DNA of 64,000 nt from an uncultured Candidatus Saccharibacteria bacterium (lineage in GTDB: Bacteria > Patescibacteriota > Saccharimonadia > Saccharimonadales > Saccharimonadaceae), in NCBI GenBank assembly GCA_938033695.1, contig CALHKE010000019.1, positions 82,691 to 146,690 on the forward strand, in the 5' to 3' direction. Below, in pieces: positions 49,222-58,286 of the stretch. The stretch's first letter is position 1. Each line of letters starts with the position of its first letter. Under the pieces are notes generated by a model. That model was not told the DNA's origin, made no database searches, and saw only the letters and a list, made by a program, of their open reading frames with translations. The position numbers and the translations under genes are program-made.

Positions 49222-51468
49222 TTAGCTATTGGCTAACTGGTCGAATTCTTCCAGAGATTTAATCATCACGTCGCGTGGCTTATTGCCATTGGCCGGACCA
49301 ATCACCCCGATCTCTTCTAGCCAGATCGCAAGACCAGAGACAAAACCGTGACCCTTACCGAGGTAAGTCTGGAGCATGGCGGTCGAGAATTTACCCTTGG
49401 AGAGTGTAATTTCAATCGCCTTACGCACCACTGGATCCGATGGATCATACTTGCGGCCAAGTTCACCGAAGGAACCGCCATCCGAAGGTCCCATACCCTT
49501 AATCTGGACCGCCTGGGAAATCACCTCATTATTATATTCTGGTTGTCTCTGTTCGCGCAGGAAGTTAGTTAGCTTATTGATTTCATCATCTGAAGCGAAG
49601 GCACCTTGAATACGACGTGGCTTACCCATCATTTCAGTGGTCAGCATCAACATGTCACCGTTACCGAGCAGTTTTTCTGCTCCACCCGATTCGAGCATCA
49701 TACGCGAGTCGATACCGTTTAAAACCTTAAAGGCGATACGGCCCGGAATGTTCGCCTTAATCAGACCGGTCACCACTTTTACTTCCGGACGCTGAGTCGC
49801 AAGTACCAAGTGAATTCCCGAGGCACGACCCTTCTGGGCAATACGCACGATCAACTGTTCGAGGTCTTTACCCGCTTGCATCATCAAGTCCGCCATCTCA
49901 TCGATGATAATCACGATGTAAGGCATCTTGTTATTTTGCGGGGCATCTTCTGACGCTTCGCCGTTTTTCTTGGCTTCTTCCGCGCGCGCCTTCATTTTTT
50001 CGTTGTAGTCTTCAATTTTCTTTACGCGCTCTTCCGCAAGACAGGCATAACGACGCTCCATTTCGTTCACTGCCCACTTCATCGCCGAAAGTGCCTTATC
50101 GGTTGCCGTAATAATTGGCGTCAAAAGATGTGGAATATCATTATATTGCGCCATTTCCACCTGCTTTGGATCCACGATAATTAATTTCATATCGCTTGGC
50201 GCATTACGATAAAGCAGGGAAGAAATCAAAATATTCGTCATCACCGACTTACCAGAACCGGTAGTACCAGCGATCAGAAGGTGAGGCATTTTCGCGAGGT
50301 TAGCAATGATCGTGTTGCCGGAAATATCTTTACCTACGGCAAAACAAAGTGCAGCTTGTTCTTTCTTCCAGCGGTCACTCTCAAGAAGACTTCTCAAACT
50401 CACGCTTTCTTTACGTACATTTGGAATTTCTACACCGACTAGACGAGTACCTGGGATCGGCGCTTCGATACGCACACTCTCGGTGGCGAGGTTCAGTGCC
50501 AACTCTTTATCACGCGCCGCAATCTTCGAAAGAATTACCCCAGCAGGTGGTCGAATGGTATATTGGGTGACCGAAGGACCGATGTTTGCCCCCTCGACTT
50601 CCACATCGATGCCAAAATCCACGAAAGTTGATTTAATAATTACGGCATTTTGCTGAATATTACCGCCATCTGGTGGAATATGTTTCTTGGAAAGAAATTC
50701 CACACTTGGCATCTTCCAATCTGGATCAGAGGCTGCGGTCAAGGCACGCTCTGGTTCTGGCTCAGCTGGTTTTTCCATACTGGCTTTCTTTACTTCGAGC
50801 TTAGGTGTTTTTAATTCGGCTGCCGACATTTCAACGCCATTCGCCTTAATACGAATCGGCGCATCGAGTGGCGCTACTTCGCGTTCGGCCTTTCGAGCCA
50901 CCCGAGCATTCTCGGAATCTTCTGCCTTGCGACCAGTGCGGAAAAGATTCGCAAAATCCTTAAACACGGTCAATGGCGAAAGTTGAAGAATGAAAATTCC
51001 CGTGATGAAAATCAGTACGATATAGATAAAGGCTGCCACAGATGGGTCAAGAAGCTGAGTGACTAAGTGATTTAAGGCATCGCCAATCACGCCGCCAGTT
51101 AAATTTTTCGTACCATAAGAAGGCAAGTCAAAAATACCCGCCAGCCAGAGAATCATCAGAAAAGAAGTGACCCAAATCACGGTCGGGAGACGATTATCCT
51201 CGGTGAGAAAAATTTTCACCGCCAGATAAACCAAAATCACTGGGATCGCATAGGTTGCATAACCGACCACATAGAGCGATCCGCTATGAAAATCATTCAA
51301 TAAATTACCGCCGTTACCGAACCAAGTCATAATCAAAACGACCGAAATCACAATCATTAATAGGGCCATTACTTGGCGCCAAAATCCCCCTGGTAATTGA
51401 TGGGTTGGAGCGGGGTCTTTTGCTCTACCTCTAGACGTTCGACGTCTTCCTCGTGTTTGTTTAGCCAT
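49222..51468 (-). CDS. ftsK: DNA translocase FtsK
   Basis: The 748-residue septal DNA pump that segregates chromosome ends and activates dimer resolution. Four N-terminal spans (about residues 25-175), a short linker, the alpha/beta motor with Walker A AGTTGSGKSVMTN, LIIVDPKQVEMAQYNDIPHL, Walker B YIVIIIDEMADLM and LATQRPEVKVVTGLIKANIP, and a C-terminal winged-helix gamma domain (DPVVRKAIEI...GFVSGLAIWLEEIGVIG). The ATG at 51468 is preferred to one at 51474, because a minus-strand TATAAT ends 6 nt before it and the earlier ATG abuts the box. It sits between two near-identical paralog genes. Confidence 0.96.
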   Translation of the reverse strand: MAKQTRGRRRTSRGRAKDPAPTHQLPGGFWRQVMALLMIVISVVLIMTWFGNGGNLLNDFHSGSLYVVGYATYAIPVILVYLAVKIFLTEDNRLPTVIWVTSFLMILWLAGIFDLPSYGTKNLTGGVIGDALNHLVTQLLDPSVAAFIYIVLIFITGIFILQLSPLTVFKDFANLFRTGRKAEDSENARVARKAEREVAPLDAPIRIKANGVEMSAAELKTPKLEVKKASMEKPAEPEPERALTAASDPDWKMPSVEFLSKKHIPPDGGNIQQNAVIIKSTFVDFGIDVEVEGANIGPSVTQYTIRPPAGVILSKIAARDKELALNLATESVRIEAPIPGTRLVGVEIPNVRKESVSLRSLLESDRWKKEQAALCFAVGKDISGNTIIANLAKMPHLLIAGTTGSGKSVMTNILISSLLYRNAPSDMKLIIVDPKQVEMAQYNDIPHLLTPIITATDKALSAMKWAVNEMERRYACLAEERVKKIEDYNEKMKARAEEAKKNGEASEDAPQNNKMPYIVIIIDEMADLMMQAGKDLEQLIVRIAQKGRASGIHLVLATQRPEVKVVTGLIKANIPGRIAFKVLNGIDSRMMLESGGAEKLLGNGDMLMLTTEMMGKPRRIQGAFASDDEINKLTNFLREQRQPEYNNEVISQAVQIKGMGPSDGGSFGELGRKYDPSDPVVRKAIEITLSKGKFSTAMLQTYLGKGHGFVSGLAIWLEEIGVIGPANGNKPRDVMIKSLEEFDQLANS

Positions 51469-51474
51469 AAACAT

Positions 51475-51480
51475 ATTATA
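51475..51480 (-). promoter_or_regulatory. -10 box immediately before ftsK
   Basis: TATAAT on the minus strand with 6 nt to the ATG at 51468; predicted leaderless. Confidence 0.7.
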
Positions 51481-51514
51481 GCATAATTATAGGGAAGAAA
51501 ATTAGTTAAAAATT

Positions 51515-51545
51515 AAAAAAAGAGCGCCAAATTTTGACGCTCTAA
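51515..51545 (-). terminator. Terminator of paralog C
   Basis: AGAGCG/CGCTCT stem with a T-rich tract on the minus-strand side. Confidence 0.75.
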
Positions 51546-51567
51546 TTTTTGCATTAATTATAGTGAA

Positions 51568-52329
51568 TTAATATGGGTAAACGTATTCATGCTTATTCTC
51601 ATCGAAGCAAGCGCCGAATAATTGTTCGCCATTTTTCCTTCTATCATTATTCACGCTGCGAATAGCTTCCTTGTAATCGTTGGCGATTTCTTCATTACAT
51701 GAATGTGGCGCATGCCCCTCTTCACCAAGCTTCCATTGGCCGTCTGGCAAAGAACGGTACCAATACGCGGCATATCCACCTTGAAATGGCAGTGTATTAA
51801 CTCTATTCCCGTGCTGGTCTATGTAAACTCCAATCCCAAGAGGTCGTATTCTAGCAATCATAAATTTTCCATCACTTGTGGTAAAAAGCATGTCAAATAC
51901 AGGTGTTTCCCAGCTTTCAATAATCTTGTGACCTTGGTCATCGTCGAACGTATCATTCTTGTGGGATTTATCGTAAAGGGCTTTTGTGAGTTGTTCCATT
52001 TGAGCGTCAATTTTCATCGGTTTCACAATCTCTTTCACTGTGACGTTATCTTGCTTTACGTCAGTGATTTTGGTCTGAGTAGCTTCTTCGTATTTCGCGA
52101 TCGATTCGTTCGCAGATTTCACTTTTTCCTTCGACTCTACGAGTTCTTCATTTAACTTCTTGGTATCCTTACTCTTTGAAGTATAGACATAAGCTAATCC
52201 ACAACCTAAAGCTAAAGTAGTAATAGCAAAAAATATGGCCATAGCCTTCACTCCGCCATGACCCTGCGCTTTTGCTTCACTATGTACGGAACTTATCTCC
52301 GTATTATTTTCGAAATTAGTATCATTCAT
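51568..52329 (-). CDS. Anchored coiled-coil stalk protein, paralog C (variable head)
   Basis: A 253-residue paralog. Its first 105 residues (cytoplasmic start, span, coiled-coil stalk ending VKEIVKPM) are almost identical to paralog B. The C-terminal 148 residues form the divergent head domain but keep TSDGKFMIARI, GGYAAYWY, GQWKLGEEGHAPHSCN and a last Cys in GACFDENK. It is separated from paralogs A and B by ftsK and has its own promoter region and terminator. The near-identity of the stalk against a divergent head suggests either recent duplication with selection on the head or gene conversion of the 5' half. Confidence 0.75.
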   Translation of the reverse strand: MNDTNFENNTEISSVHSEAKAQGHGGVKAMAIFFAITTLALGCGLAYVYTSKSKDTKKLNEELVESKEKVKSANESIAKYEEATQTKITDVKQDNVTVKEIVKPMKIDAQMEQLTKALYDKSHKNDTFDDDQGHKIIESWETPVFDMLFTTSDGKFMIARIRPLGIGVYIDQHGNRVNTLPFQGGYAAYWYRSLPDGQWKLGEEGHAPHSCNEEIANDYKEAIRSVNNDRRKNGEQLFGACFDENKHEYVYPY

Positions 52330-52371
52330 GATAACTTTTTCTCTCCTGTATTAATAATAATTACAATTAGA

Positions 52372-52396
52372 CCTTTCTAGTTATGTTTATATATGA
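52372..52396 (-). promoter_or_regulatory. Shared upstream box of paralog C
   Basis: Matches 49140-49164 at 24 of 25 positions; see that entry. Confidence 0.6.
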
Positions 52397-52459
52397 CTTA
52401 GTGAAAAATTACAATGATTTTTATTGTGGAAAACTCTGTATTTTTCTCTATTTTTATGC

Positions 52460-52465
52460 TATAAT
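52460..52465 (+). promoter_or_regulatory. Extended -10 promoter of the rpsF operon
   Basis: TGCTATAAT; predicted start near 52472, leader of about 56 nt. Confidence 0.65.
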
Positions 52466-52482
52466 CTATACATTATTAGCTC

Positions 52483-52508
52483 AGCAAGTAACTTAAGGTG
52501 TACTTGCT
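52483..52508 (+). promoter_or_regulatory. Leader hairpin of rpsF
   Basis: AGCAAGTA pairs with TACTTGCT around a 10-nt loop in the rpsF leader, 20 nt before the GTG. S6 or S6:S18 autoregulatory leader motifs are known in other bacteria; no clear match to their conserved bases was seen. Confidence 0.45.
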
Positions 52509-52527
52509 TTAACCAAAGGAGTGCAAA

Positions 52528-52878
52528 GTGAAACAGTATGAACTTACTGTCTTGATTCATCCTGATTTGGAAATGAATCTGACACCAGCCTTAGACAAAA
52601 TTAAGAAACTCATTGAGTCTAACGACGGTAAAATCGTCAAAGAAGTCAATGAAGGTAAGAAGCGTTTGGCTTATCCTATCGAAAAAGAAGACTATGCCGT
52701 CTACTACGCCTTTGATTTGGAACTTCCAGCTCAGGCCCCAGCCAAGATTTCTTCTACTCTTAATATCACCGAGGAAGTCTTACGTTATCTCTTAGTCACC
52801 GTCGATGAACGCAAAGCTAAATTTGAAGCTAAGCGCAAAGCCCGTGCTGACAAAAAAGAGTCTAAAGACGAAGAATAA
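52528..52878 (+). CDS. rpsF: Ribosomal protein bS6
   Basis: The 116-residue S6 protein, partner of S18 on the small subunit. YELTVLIHPDLE, DGKIVKEVNEGKKRLAYPIEKEDYAVYYAFDLE and VLRYLLVTVDERK are typical. A basic KAKFEAKRKARADKKE tail follows. The start is GTG with AAAGGAG upstream. First gene of the conserved rpsF-ssb-rpsR order. Confidence 0.96.
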   Translation: MKQYELTVLIHPDLEMNLTPALDKIKKLIESNDGKIVKEVNEGKKRLAYPIEKEDYAVYYAFDLELPAQAPAKISSTLNITEEVLRYLLVTVDERKAKFEAKRKARADKKESKDEE

Positions 52879-52903
52879 TTAAACAATTAAGTGAGGTATA
52901 TTT

Positions 52904-53335
52904 ATGGCGCGGGGATTTAGTAAAGCAATCATTATCGGTAATGTTGTTCGCGACCCAGAAACTAGAGCTACGACTTCTGGCTCAGAGGTCACCAGCTTCT
53001 CAGTGGCGGTGAATTACAATTACGTGATGAACGGCGAAAAGAAAGAACAAGTTTCTTATATCGAAGTTTCTGCTTGGGGTAAACCAGGTAATGTGATTGC
53101 TCAATATGCAAAAAAAGGTACACCAATCATGGTCTCAGGCCGCTTGTCTCAACGTACTTATGAAGATAAGACCGGTGCCAAGCGTTCCGCCGTGGAAATC
53201 GTTATGGAAGACTTTAACCTACTCGGTAGCAGATCTCAAGAATCTACCACCAGTAATTACAGTCAGGCTATGCCAGATTCTATTCCAGATGATATTCCAG
53301 ATGGCGAAATCGACCTCAGTGAAGTACCATTCTAA
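52904..53335 (+). CDS. ssb: Single-stranded DNA-binding protein
   Basis: The 143-residue SSB binds single-stranded DNA as a tetramer in replication, recombination and repair. OB fold with FSKAIIIGNVVRDPETRATTSGSEVTSFSVAVN, EKKEQVSYIEVSAWGKPGNVIAQYAKKGTPIMVSGRL and RTYEDKTGAKRSAVEI. The acidic C-terminus ends LSEVPF, which keeps the terminal Pro-Phe used to bind partner proteins. Lies between rpsF and rpsR as usual. Confidence 0.96.
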   Translation: MARGFSKAIIIGNVVRDPETRATTSGSEVTSFSVAVNYNYVMNGEKKEQVSYIEVSAWGKPGNVIAQYAKKGTPIMVSGRLSQRTYEDKTGAKRSAVEIVMEDFNLLGSRSQESTTSNYSQAMPDSIPDDIPDGEIDLSEVPF

Positions 53336-53362
53336 TAATTAAAGCGAGAAAAGAGAGAAAAA

Positions 53363-53560
53363 ATGAGAAGAATCAAGAACGATCCAAATCTTTATTTCGA
53401 TTATAAAGATATCAAAACCATGCAACGCTACATCGATGTTTACGGTCGTATCGAACCAATCGCCAAGACTGGTTTGTCTGCTAAGCAACAACGTCAATTA
53501 GCTGTCGCTGTCAAGCGTGCCCGTCACCTAGCCCTCCTACCATTTGTTTCAAATAACTAA
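53363..53560 (+). CDS. rpsR: Ribosomal protein bS18
   Basis: The 65-residue S18. FDYKDIKTMQRYIDVYGRIEP, TGLSAKQQRQLAVAVKRARHLALLPF are the family core. The N-terminal Cys/Arg-rich extension of zinc-binding S18 forms is missing. GAGAGAAAAA precedes the ATG. Confidence 0.96.
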   Translation: MRRIKNDPNLYFDYKDIKTMQRYIDVYGRIEPIAKTGLSAKQQRQLAVAVKRARHLALLPFVSNN

Positions 53561-53571
53561 AAAGGAGAATT

Positions 53572-54132
53572 ATGTACGGACCAACCGATTTAAAGAAAAA
53601 TACTCTAATTACTCTTGATGGTCAGCCATACAAGGTTATTGAATATTCCCAAAAAGTAATGGGACGTGGTGGCTCAATCGTCAACGTACGTGTCAAAAAC
53701 TTAATCACTGGTGCGCTTATCCCTAAGACTTTTAAGGGTCAGGAAAAGATTGAACCAGCTGAAGTTTCTACCAAAAAAGTACAATATCTCTATCGTGATG
53801 AAGAGAAATTCTACTTCATGGATCCAAGTACTTTTGAGCAATATGAATTGTCTTCCGAGATGGTCGGCGATTCCAAAGATTTCATGAAGGACGGTGATGA
53901 GATGGAAATCCAGTTCTACAACGGAACTGCTATCAACCTCACACTCCCTAAGAACCTTTGGCTTGAAGTCACTTATACTGAAAATGCCGTGAAGGGTGAT
54001 ACTTCTACTTCAGTGATGAAGGATGCTACCCTCGAAACCGGCGTGGTAATCAAGGTTCCTGCCTTTATCAAGGAAGGTGATGTAGTTTCTGTGGATACCG
54101 AAACTTACGCTTACCGTGAACGTAAAAAATAA
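53572..54132 (+). CDS. efp: Elongation factor P
   Basis: The 186-residue EF-P relieves ribosome stalling at proline runs. Domain I has DLKKNTLITLDGQPYKVIEYS and the tip VMGRGGSIVNVRVKNL; domains II and III continue to YRERKK. The tip residue, which is modified in other bacteria, is Arg32 (MGRGG) rather than the Lys of E. coli (PGKGQ). Modification by rhamnose, lysine or nothing cannot be inferred here, and no modifying enzyme is in the window. AAGGAG precedes the ATG, 11 nt after rpsR. Confidence 0.95.
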   Translation: MYGPTDLKKNTLITLDGQPYKVIEYSQKVMGRGGSIVNVRVKNLITGALIPKTFKGQEKIEPAEVSTKKVQYLYRDEEKFYFMDPSTFEQYELSSEMVGDSKDFMKDGDEMEIQFYNGTAINLTLPKNLWLEVTYTENAVKGDTSTSVMKDATLETGVVIKVPAFIKEGDVVSVDTETYAYRERKK

Positions 54133-54136
54133 TTAG

Positions 54137-54769
54137 ATGAAAAAAGCGATAGAATCTAAAAAATCTGAAGTTACATCAGAGGTAGTTTCTCGAGCGGAGA
54201 ATAAGCTTGCTGGGGCATCGCAAGCTTTTTCTTTTGATTTTCGAGATAAAACCGTGCTGGATATTGGATCAAGTACTGGTGGTTTTACCGAATATGCTTT
54301 GCGCCGTGGTGCGAAGCGGGTTTTTGCGGTCGAAAAGGGAACCAATCAGATGAAGGCCCCACTCCGCTTCGATCCGCGGATTACGCTTCTGGAAAAGACC
54401 GATATCTTTTTCGTGGATTTTGCTAAGTTCGGTCCAATCGATGTGGTGCTGGCCGACGCGTCTTTTGTTTCTCTGAAAAAAGTGCTCGCTCATCTTAAAT
54501 TACAGCCCGAAGTTCGGTCGTCCGACTTTTTGATGATGCTAAAGCCTCAGTTTGAAGCTAAAGCTTATGAACTTAAAAACGGTATCGTGAAGAACGAAAA
54601 AATCCGTCGTGAAATTATTAAAAATTTTGAACTTTGGCTCAAACAGAATCATTTTAAGGTGGTGGATAAGCGTGATAATTTTCTGGCCGGCAAAAATGGC
54701 AATGTCGAGCGCTTCTATTATTTGAAATTGGTTGAAAACTCTGTGCGTTCGCATTATAATCATAAGTAA
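54137..54769 (+). CDS. TlyA-type rRNA 2'-O-methyltransferase lacking the S4 domain
   Basis: A 210-residue SAM-dependent methyltransferase of the TlyA/FtsJ type. It has TVLDIGSSTGGFTEYALRRG (SAM-binding motif I), VFAVEKGTNQM, LLEKTDI, VDVVLADASFVSLKKVL and LKPQFEAKAYELKNGIV, in the order of TlyA, which methylates ribose positions in 16S and 23S rRNA. TlyA normally has an N-terminal S4 RNA-binding domain and about 270 residues; here the first 20 residues are only a short basic stretch. It starts 4 nt after efp and is probably co-transcribed. Confidence 0.85.
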   Translation: MKKAIESKKSEVTSEVVSRAENKLAGASQAFSFDFRDKTVLDIGSSTGGFTEYALRRGAKRVFAVEKGTNQMKAPLRFDPRITLLEKTDIFFVDFAKFGPIDVVLADASFVSLKKVLAHLKLQPEVRSSDFLMMLKPQFEAKAYELKNGIVKNEKIRREIIKNFELWLKQNHFKVVDKRDNFLAGKNGNVERFYYLKLVENSVRSHYNHK

Positions 54770-54770
54770 T

Positions 54771-55640
54771 ATGAACCCAGAAAATTCAAATTCTTATCAA
54801 TCAGAGGAAAATCCAGTAGAAAATTCTGCCCCAATGGAAAATTCTGCCCCAGCAGAAAATTCTACCACCGTGGAAGAAGCTACCCCAGTAGAAAAAACTA
54901 CAGCGGAAGATACCTACACTCCGTCGGTGCAGGAGCTTGCCATGACCTCTGATATGGCGGATGAAAAAGTCAAAGTTAAATTAGACCAAAAAGTCATTGC
55001 TATCATTGTCACTGTCGCTGTACTAATCGTCGCGTTGGCAGGTTTTGGCATTTGGGCGATTGCAAAATCCAAAGCTAATAACCACGATGGTACTTCTGGA
55101 TCTAATTCTGCCGAGCAGTCAAAAGACGGCTCCTCCACGACAAAGAAGACTGAAGCTTCCGCCGACGACGGATTAATCGATCCAGATAAGGATGAAGCCT
55201 ATGTTAAGAAAAAGAATGATTACACGGCCAACCCTGAAGAATACGTGAACAATTTTAATCTCGATGACGCCTCTTGGGAAGATTTCGGCAATTTTACCTA
55301 CCTACTTTTCTCCGATACGAATAACATCGAAGGGGAAAATTTTAAGGACAACGTCTTACAGGATCCAGATGAAGCAGTGAAGCGTCTCGATGCTTTGGAA
55401 GAAAAACTAGGTAGCGGTAATGAATCTCTGGAAAAACTCTTTACTCTCTATCGCGCTCATCTTTATCTCATCGCAAATAATCCAGACGTGGCAAAGATTT
55501 ATCTCGACCAGGTGGATGAAAATTCTCTGACTAAAAACCTAAAGAAGCTCTACTATGAATTGGCCGCCAAGTATTATGGCCTCGCCGAAGACTACGATAA
55601 ATCTCAGGAATATTACGACAAATATAATTCTGCCGAATAG
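54771..55640 (+). CDS. Single-span protein with acidic N-terminus and TPR-like C-terminus, unknown
   Basis: A 289-residue protein. Residues 1-75 are Glu/Asn/Thr/Pro-rich with ENSAPxENS repeats; a span lies at about 78-101 after KVKLDQK; then a Ser/Lys linker and a helical region from about 150 with a TPR-like end (LYYELAAKYYGLAEDYDKSQEYYDKY). An external helical domain probably binds another envelope protein. The ATG at 54771 follows the tlyA stop by one base, and a TATAAT (54755-54760) inside the end of tlyA may give it its own transcript. The frame is open upstream within tlyA, but that start has no support. Confidence 0.7.
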   Translation: MNPENSNSYQSEENPVENSAPMENSAPAENSTTVEEATPVEKTTAEDTYTPSVQELAMTSDMADEKVKVKLDQKVIAIIVTVAVLIVALAGFGIWAIAKSKANNHDGTSGSNSAEQSKDGSSTTKKTEASADDGLIDPDKDEAYVKKKNDYTANPEEYVNNFNLDDASWEDFGNFTYLLFSDTNNIEGENFKDNVLQDPDEAVKRLDALEEKLGSGNESLEKLFTLYRAHLYLIANNPDVAKIYLDQVDENSLTKNLKKLYYELAAKYYGLAEDYDKSQEYYDKYNSAE

Positions 55641-55663
55641 GTTCAGTCTGAATCAATAGTTTA

Positions 55664-55697
55664 AAAATACCCAGATCACGCTGGGTATTTTTTTTGA
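55664..55697 (+). terminator. Terminator after the 54771 gene
   Basis: ATACCCAG/CTGGGTAT stem followed by eight T. Confidence 0.88.
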
Positions 55698-55725
55698 AAG
55701 TCTCTAATTCTTAGATCTAAAGCAG

Positions 55726-55750
55726 AAAAAAGCCTAGCTTGCGCTAGGCC
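55726..55750 (-). terminator. Terminator of ribonuclease J
   Basis: GCCTAGC/GCTAGGC stem around TTGC with a T-run on the minus-strand side. Confidence 0.85.
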
Positions 55751-55755
55751 ATTCC

Positions 55756-58011
55756 TTAAACTTTATTAATCACTGGAATCACAATAGGGGTATGACCAGT
55801 GGCATCGAAGAGGATGCGAGTGATGTCTTCCTTCACTTCTTCCTTCAAAACCTTCACCTCTGGTTCAGTAGAGATGGACTTGTCGGTTTTCACACGAAGA
55901 TAGTGACGAATCTTGCCGATTAATTCCTCGGAATTGTCGAGATAAATAAAGGCACGCGACACGATATCCGGCGTCTTAATTAGGCGGCCAGTCTTCTTAC
56001 TGATCGTCAGAACGATCATGAAAATACCTTCACGAGAAATGTGAATACGATCCTTCACTACGGCTTCGTGCACTGGTTTATCGGCATCATCGTAAAGTTT
56101 GTTGCCGACTGAGATGCGGCCGTTTTTGCGGATGGTTTTGTTTGGTAGAAGTTCCACGATATCGCCGTCATCTGCTACCAAGATACGATCGTGAGAAATT
56201 CCCACGACATTTTCTGCCATCTCCGCATTGTGCTCCATCATGAAGAATTCACCGTGATATGGCAAATAGTTCAAAGGTTGTAAGCGCGTCACGAAATCGA
56301 CGTGATCTTCGTAATAAGCGTGACCCGAAAGGTGAAGTGGGCCGATATTAGTGAGGTGGGTTTTACCGTTTTGAATCACCTGGGCACCCTCACGAAGGAG
56401 GCCGTCCACGGTATTTACTACGTGTGGCTCGTTACCAGGAATTGGATTAGAAGAGAAGACAATGGTGTCACTAGCTTTAATCTTGATAAATTTGTGTGCA
56501 CCGGTCACCATGCGGTTGAGCACGGCATTCAATTCACCTTGCGAACCAGTACAGACGATCGTTACCTTGTCATCTGGAAGTTTAATAATGTCTTCCATCT
56601 TCATCACGGTATCTTTTGGCACCTTGATGCATTTGGCACGCAGCGCCACTTCGATATTGTTAATCATCGAAAAGCCGGCAAAAGCTACCTTGCGGCCACG
56701 CTTATAAGCTTGGTCCAAAATCATGCCGATACGGTTAATCTGAGAGGAGAAGCAGGAAATAATTACGCGACCATTTGCATAGTGATCCATCACCTTGCCG
56801 ATATTATCACCAACGTCATATTCTGAATGTGGATGGTGACCTGGGGAATCGATGTTGGTCGATTCGTTCAACATCAAAGAGATGCCTTCGTGTTTCACAA
56901 TCTCATCGAGACGCTCAAGGTCGGATTGGCGGTCGATTGGGTTAGCTTCTGCGCGCCAGTCACCCGAGAGGTAAATCACGCCGTTCGGGGTACGAATCAC
57001 TAGACCACAGTTACCCGGAATTGAGTGTAGCATGTGCACAAATTCCACACTGAGATGTTCGGAAACTTGAATTTTTTCGTGCTTGAATGGGTCAACCACG
57101 TTGTAATTTAATTCTGGCAAGTCGTCGACTTCGCTCATTTGGCGCTTAATCATCCCGATAGTAAAATCGGTCGCGTAAATTGGCGTAAGCGGGCCAAATT
57201 TTGGCAAAAGATGCTTACAGGCGCCAATGTGATCAAGGTGAGCGTGAGTGAAGAGAATCGCTTTCACCTTGCTGAGATTGTCCTCGAGGTATTTAATATC
57301 TGGAATCATGTAATTCACGCCTGGATAATCTTCCGAAGCGAAGAGAACGCCCATGTCGATCACGATCATTTCGTTTTTATATTCGATCACCGTCATATTT
57401 TTACCGATGCCGAATTCACCGACACCACCGATTGGAATCACGCGCACCGCTTCTGGGTCTGGACGAGCCGCCTTAAGTTGGGCGTTCGTCACTTGGGCAC
57501 CGTTGTAACCATTGAAACGAGATTTATTTACTGGTACGCCGATGATGTGCTGGGTGGCCTGCGCATTCACGTCTTGTGAAAGCATTCGCTGGTGATGCAC
57601 CATTTCGCCACGACGGGTCGAAACTGAAAGATTTACTTTGCACGAATCGTTGTCGCTCGCTGCGGTGTTATTTTCGGCAGCGTTACCTTGATTGCCGCGT
57701 TTTTTGTTGTTTTTATTCTGGCGGTTATTGCGAGATTTTTGGTTATCGGAATTGTTTGCACCGTTTGCGCCGTTTGCGCGATCCGATTTTTTACCACGAA
57801 AATCTTTGCCACCAGGCTTGAAATTGCTATTAAAATTACGTTTTTGCGCCTGTTCGAAGATGACCGCGGCCCCAGTTTCTACTGGTTTTTCCTCGGTATT
57901 CTCGAAGTGACTGCGGTTCTGATTTTCCTCAAAACGGCGTTTAATTTCCGGCAAACGTTCCGCCTGCATCCGCATCAACTTCGCACGACGCTCTTGTTCT
58001 TGTTTATTCAT
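55756..58011 (-). CDS. rnj: Ribonuclease J
   Basis: A 751-residue metallo-beta-lactamase/beta-CASP ribonuclease (5'-3' exonuclease and endonuclease) for mRNA decay and rRNA maturation. Residues 1-about 185 are a disordered basic, Asn/Arg/Lys-rich extension (NKKRGNQGN). The catalytic domain has VIPIGGVGEFGIGKNMTVI, FTHAHLDHIGACKHLLP (HxHxDH), LSGDWRAE, a CTGSQGELNAVL segment and LSGHAYYEDH; the family C-terminal domain follows. Typical RNase J is about 555 residues, the excess being the N-terminal extension, which may bind RNA. AAGGA precedes the ATG. The 275-base gap after it (58012-58286) shows only a TATAAT for the next gene. Confidence 0.94.
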   Translation of the reverse strand: MNKQEQERRAKLMRMQAERLPEIKRRFEENQNRSHFENTEEKPVETGAAVIFEQAQKRNFNSNFKPGGKDFRGKKSDRANGANGANNSDNQKSRNNRQNKNNKKRGNQGNAAENNTAASDNDSCKVNLSVSTRRGEMVHHQRMLSQDVNAQATQHIIGVPVNKSRFNGYNGAQVTNAQLKAARPDPEAVRVIPIGGVGEFGIGKNMTVIEYKNEMIVIDMGVLFASEDYPGVNYMIPDIKYLEDNLSKVKAILFTHAHLDHIGACKHLLPKFGPLTPIYATDFTIGMIKRQMSEVDDLPELNYNVVDPFKHEKIQVSEHLSVEFVHMLHSIPGNCGLVIRTPNGVIYLSGDWRAEANPIDRQSDLERLDEIVKHEGISLMLNESTNIDSPGHHPHSEYDVGDNIGKVMDHYANGRVIISCFSSQINRIGMILDQAYKRGRKVAFAGFSMINNIEVALRAKCIKVPKDTVMKMEDIIKLPDDKVTIVCTGSQGELNAVLNRMVTGAHKFIKIKASDTIVFSSNPIPGNEPHVVNTVDGLLREGAQVIQNGKTHLTNIGPLHLSGHAYYEDHVDFVTRLQPLNYLPYHGEFFMMEHNAEMAENVVGISHDRILVADDGDIVELLPNKTIRKNGRISVGNKLYDDADKPVHEAVVKDRIHISREGIFMIVLTISKKTGRLIKTPDIVSRAFIYLDNSEELIGKIRHYLRVKTDKSISTEPEVKVLKEEVKEDITRILFDATGHTPIVIPVINKV

Positions 58012-58233
58012 TTAATCCTTAAGTAGATAAGTTAATATTAAAATATTTTTGCACAAAAACCTCAGCGAGATTCGGGTTACAAGAAATATTAATTACATCT
58101 ATAATAGCAAATGTTGGGAAGGATTTCAAGGATGAAGGAATACATGCTAGATTTTACTTTTAAAACTATTAGATGTGATAAAAACTAGTTTATGTAATAA
58201 TTTTGACTAATCATAAAATAATTCAATTTGGGA

Positions 58234-58239
58234 TATAAT
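58234..58239 (+). promoter_or_regulatory. -10 box of the 58-63 kb cluster
   Basis: TATAAT, 47 nt before the ATG at 58287; leader about 40 nt with GAAGGA. No good -35. Confidence 0.5.
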
Positions 58240-58286
58240 TACAGTAGATAATGAATTGATTAAAAAGACTCAGTCGAAGGATAAAA

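Noticed and set aside
56302..57579. Two long plus-strand frames opposite the RNase J gene
   Set aside because: Both are complementary to conserved RNase J motifs and lack domains or start signals.
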